A stretch of DNA of 7,816 nt from Rhodobacteraceae bacterium UBA6273. GTDB lineage: Bacteria > Pseudomonadota > Alphaproteobacteria > Rhodobacterales > Rhodobacteraceae. Within the stretch, counting starts at the first letter, position 1. The number at the start of each line of letters is the position of its first letter. The stretch is from assembly GCA_002440625.1 (NCBI GenBank), contig DJUV01000089.1, forward strand, positions 1 to 7,816, in the 5' to 3' direction. The position numbers and the translations under genes were made by a program. Positions 6,359 to 7,816 of the stretch are shown one piece after another. The notes under the pieces were generated by a model. The model ran no database searches and was not told where the DNA came from. It saw nothing but the letters and a program-made list of their open reading frames with translations.

Positions 6359-6386
6359 ACGCGGCCCGGCTTTCGCCGGGTCGCGT
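6359..6386 (+). promoter_or_regulatory. 12-bp stem-loop just before the 158-aa gene
   Basis: ACGCGGCCCGGC (6359-6370) pairs with GCCGGGTCGCGT (6375-6386) through 12 pairs, one of them G-T, around a TTTC tetraloop. Only TTT follows, then the Shine-Dalgarno GGAGA (6395-6399) of the next gene. It is too close to the next start to be a simple transcript end; an intercistronic attenuator, a processing or stability hairpin, or a weak terminator between parB and the 158-aa gene are all possible. Confidence 0.55.
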
Positions 6387-6405
6387 TTCACAATGGAGAT
6401 AGAAC

Positions 6406-6882
6406 ATGTCTGCACAGCAGATTTTCGCGATGGCGCCCTTGGGCGCGCTCATCCGGTATAGCGACGGCACTGCGCGGCCACCGTCGCGGTTCACGAAGAA
6501 GCTTGCCGCCTGGAAGCGCAACAATGGCATCGGGCGCCTGGTCCGCAAGAACCCGGCGCGCACTTGTGGCAACGGTTTCACTCTCCCGGCCTCGATCACG
6601 CTGCATGCAGGAGACCTGTCCTCGGCCGGTGTGATCCTCGTGGTGGTGCACCGGACCTGGTCCTTGACCAGCGATCTGCAATTCTCGGTCGCGGAGCTGC
6701 CCCGCCCGGGGATGGTTCAGATCATCCAGACCTTCCGGGATTCGGTCGAACTCCTGCATTTGGCAGAGGATCGCGATGCGGCCGAGCTTTGGCTCGCGAA
6801 GAATCCGCATTCGGGCGCGCGCCTTGAGGTGGTTGGCGACGAGACACCGCCGGAACCGGCCGCCGTTGCCGTTGCGGCCTGA
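6406..6882 (+). CDS. 158-aa hypothetical protein
   Basis: I do not recognise this protein. It has a short hydrophobic N-terminus that is not a convincing signal peptide, then a basic segment (RPPSRFTKKLAAWKRNNG, ~25-42). A mixed strand-like middle follows, including FTLPASITLHAGDL (~58-71) and VILVVVHRTWSL (~76-87), and the protein ends in an Ala/Pro-rich tail. GGAGA six bases before the ATG and protein-like composition support the gene. It lies 100 bp after the parB-like gene, behind a strong hairpin, and ends before a good terminator, so it is probably the last gene of the parB-like transcription unit. The function is unknown. Confidence 0.72.
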   Translation: MSAQQIFAMAPLGALIRYSDGTARPPSRFTKKLAAWKRNNGIGRLVRKNPARTCGNGFTLPASITLHAGDLSSAGVILVVVHRTWSLTSDLQFSVAELPRPGMVQIIQTFRDSVELLHLAEDRDAAELWLAKNPHSGARLEVVGDETPPEPAAVAVAA

Positions 6883-6901
6883 CGCGGCATCCCAGGTGCC
6901 G

Positions 6902-6943
6902 ATACCCCGCCTGTCGCCCCGGCAGGCGAGGTATTTTCGTTTT
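6902..6943 (+). terminator. Intrinsic terminator after the 158-aa gene
   Basis: ATACCCCGCCTG (6902-6913) pairs with CAGGCGAGGTAT (6923-6934) at 11 of 12 positions, with a 9-nt loop, and is followed by a T-rich tract TTTTCGTTTT (6934-6943). It starts 20 bp after the stop of the 158-aa gene. It is the only stem with a proper T-tract in the window and divides the parB-like unit from the DUF6878 unit. Confidence 0.75.
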
Positions 6944-7130
6944 CGCGGCGGCGCGGCCGGGCAGAGGCCCAGGAGGGCTGGAGTCGGGTGCCGGGTTAGA
7001 GGCGCGGGAGAGCTCTCTACGCGGAGATCTATGGCGTTGCCTGCTCTGACGACGAGGATGGAGAGGCAGGCGAAGGCTGAGGTCCATATGGCCGTCGGCC
7101 CGCTCGGGCCGGCGGCGGCTCGGAGAGTTC
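6944..7130. other. Intergenic region with a possible relic leader
   Basis: No supported gene is seen. At 6990-7014 the string CGGGTT, seven bases, CGGGAGAG matches the 5' half of leader copy 1 (CGGGTT, six bases, CGGGAGAG), and it is followed by GGAG and an ATGGC at 7031, as in copies 1 and 2. The 3' half cannot form the same stems. The frame from 7031 stays open into the next gene but is Arg/Pro-rich and looks like chance. A promoter for the DUF6878 gene should lie here, but none is recognisable by eye. Confidence 0.35.
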
Positions 7131-7211
7131 GAGGGTGGGGCAGGGGGCCGAGCCGGAGGGTCCCAGAGAGAGATGCCGGCTCGCAACCTCACCCCAGACG
7201 GAGATCACATC
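7131..7211 (+). ncRNA. Two-stem leader of the DUF6878 gene, same geometry as copies 1 and 2
   Basis: GAGGGTGGGG (7131-7140) also occurs in leader copy 2 (4072-4081). Here GGGTGGGG (7133-7140) pairs with CCTCACCC (7187-7194) as 8 bp with one G-T pair. Inside it CGAGCCGG (7149-7156) pairs with CCGGCTCG (7176-7183) as 8 bp. The internal loop is 8 nt (7141-7148) on the 5' side and 3 nt (CAA) on the 3' side, the same asymmetry as in copies 1 and 2. The apical loop is longer (19 nt) and contains AGAGAGAG. The outer stem ends four bases before CGGAG (7199-7203), the Shine-Dalgarno of the next gene. Stem sequences are unrelated to the other copies, so membership is less certain. Confidence 0.45.
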
Positions 7212-7700
7212 ATGTCCGAGATCGTTGCGACGCCCGCGGCGCCAGCCGCCCCGAGTTCCGACTTCGACGCCTATATGGCGCGCCATGCCGAGCACCAGGC
7301 CCGGGAGGCCTCGCTCGTCGATGGGAACAAGTCCGCGCTCTTCGCCGCGCTGACCGCCGTCGGCATCACCCATGTCACCGTTGCCTTCGACGGCTATGGC
7401 GATTCCGGCCAGATCGAGAGCGTCGAGGCCTACAGCGACGAAGTTCTGGTCGATCTGCCCGAGGCCGAGGTCATGATCGCCTCGGCCAGTTGGGGCGATC
7501 CCGGCATCGTCGCCCGGACGATGACGCTCCCGGACGCCATCGAACACCTGGCCTATGGGTTCCTCGCCGACACCCATGGCGGCTGGGAGAACGACGACGG
7601 TGCATATGGCGAGTTCTGCTTCGACGCCCGGGCGAAGACGATCCAGCTCGACTACAACGAGCGGTTCACCTCGTCCGAATACTACGGCCACGCATTCTGA
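7212..7700 (+). CDS. DUF6878 family protein
   Basis: This 162-aa protein resembles the DUF6878 family, found mainly on alphaproteobacterial plasmids and islands and without known function. Recognisable features are a disordered Ala/Pro N-terminus (~1-18), a helical segment (DAYMARHAEHQAREASLVDGN, ~19-39 in part) and the strand/turn VTVAFDGYGDSGQIE (~55-69). The C-terminal block LAYGFLADTHGGWEND (~115-130) is followed by GAYGEFCFD and LDYNERF. CGGAG eight bases upstream supports the start at 7212; the in-frame ATG at 7173 lies in the apical loop of the leader and is rejected. The next gene begins 13 bp after the stop, so the two are probably co-transcribed. The family name is from memory of these motifs. 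Confidence 0.82.
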   Translation: MSEIVATPAAPAAPSSDFDAYMARHAEHQAREASLVDGNKSALFAALTAVGITHVTVAFDGYGDSGQIESVEAYSDEVLVDLPEAEVMIASASWGDPGIVARTMTLPDAIEHLAYGFLADTHGGWENDDGAYGEFCFDARAKTIQLDYNERFTSSEYYGHAF

Positions 7701-7713
7701 GGGGGGACAGGAA

Positions 7714-7816
7714 ATGGCACATCCGTATCATCATGCCCTGTCCTCGGTGAAGAAATGGGGCGGCACGGTCGACGACTTCATTGCCATCCACGATTGGTTA
7801 GATGTTATCTGGACAG
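7714..7816 (+). CDS. DUF6915-like protein, 3' end outside window
   Basis: Only the first 34 codons are visible: MAHPYHHALSSVKKWGG then a segment ending HDWLDVIWT. The opening MAHPYHHALSSV-K-GG and the IHDW-D motif are typical, to my recollection, of the DUF6915 family, small plasmid- or island-borne proteins of unknown function. A purine-rich GGGGGGACAGGA directly precedes the ATG. The tight spacing to the DUF6878 gene indicates one transcription unit. Confidence 0.75.
   Translation, partial: MAHPYHHALSSVKKWGGTVDDFIAIHDWLDVIWT

Noticed and set aside
7008..7017. GAGAGCTCTC palindrome
   Set aside because: Only 10 bp, and cannot form a hairpin without losing its centre; chance is sufficient.
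6776..7750. 324-codon + strand frame through the DUF6878 region, including an ATG at 7031
   Set aside because: Arg/Pro-rich out-of-frame product overlapping the well-supported DUF6878 gene; the start context at 7031 is kept only as a possible relic leader.
1..7816. CRISPR array, tRNA, rRNA or integrase attachment site
   Set aside because: No regularly spaced repeats, cloverleaf-like segments, rRNA-like blocks or integrase/att pairs were seen.

Overview
The window is high-GC DNA with strong Shine-Dalgarno sites and GC-biased third codon positions. Its gene families suggest an alphaproteobacterium, perhaps Rhodobacterales (Paracoccus-like), on a plasmid or integrative conjugative element; this is inferred from gene families and base composition, with no taxonomic marker present. 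No rRNA, tRNA or CRISPR array was seen.

Layout. (1) 1-~1128: the 3' part of an IS1182-family insertion sequence, transposase on the + strand, whose right edge probably lies near a 20-bp perfect palindrome. (2) ~1129-1309: non-coding, with an inverted pair of DnaA-box-like sites and a 12-bp palindrome. (3) 1310-1603, minus strand: a 97-aa protein made of two copies of a ~38-residue module. An AT-rich divergent intergenic region follows it. (4) 1822-7816: a + strand run of accessory genes: DUF932 protein, 79-aa acidic protein, RadC-type JAB/MPN protein, 720-aa orphan ParB-like protein, 158-aa unknown protein, DUF6878-like protein and the start of a DUF6915-like protein. A good intrinsic terminator follows the 158-aa gene.

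The most interesting signal is in the leaders. The DUF932 and parB-like genes, 2.3 kb apart and unrelated in product, are preceded by the same ~85-nt element: a purine-rich 11-mer, then a two-stem structure ending just before the Shine-Dalgarno site. The two copies differ at four base pairs, three in the outer stem and one in the inner stem, and every difference is compensatory. The loops AGAGG and GCG are identical. A third leader, before the DUF6878 gene, has unrelated stem sequences but the same nested geometry (8-nt/3-nt asymmetric internal loop, stem ending just before the Shine-Dalgarno site). This looks like a cis-acting RNA, or single-stranded DNA, element shared by accessory genes of one mobile element.

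How the genes may work together: DUF932, RadC, orphan ParB-like and small DUF genes without replication or ParA genes resemble the establishment or leading region of conjugative plasmids and ICEs, where proteins that help incoming DNA survive are made early. No product here has a function that can be proven from sequence alone.
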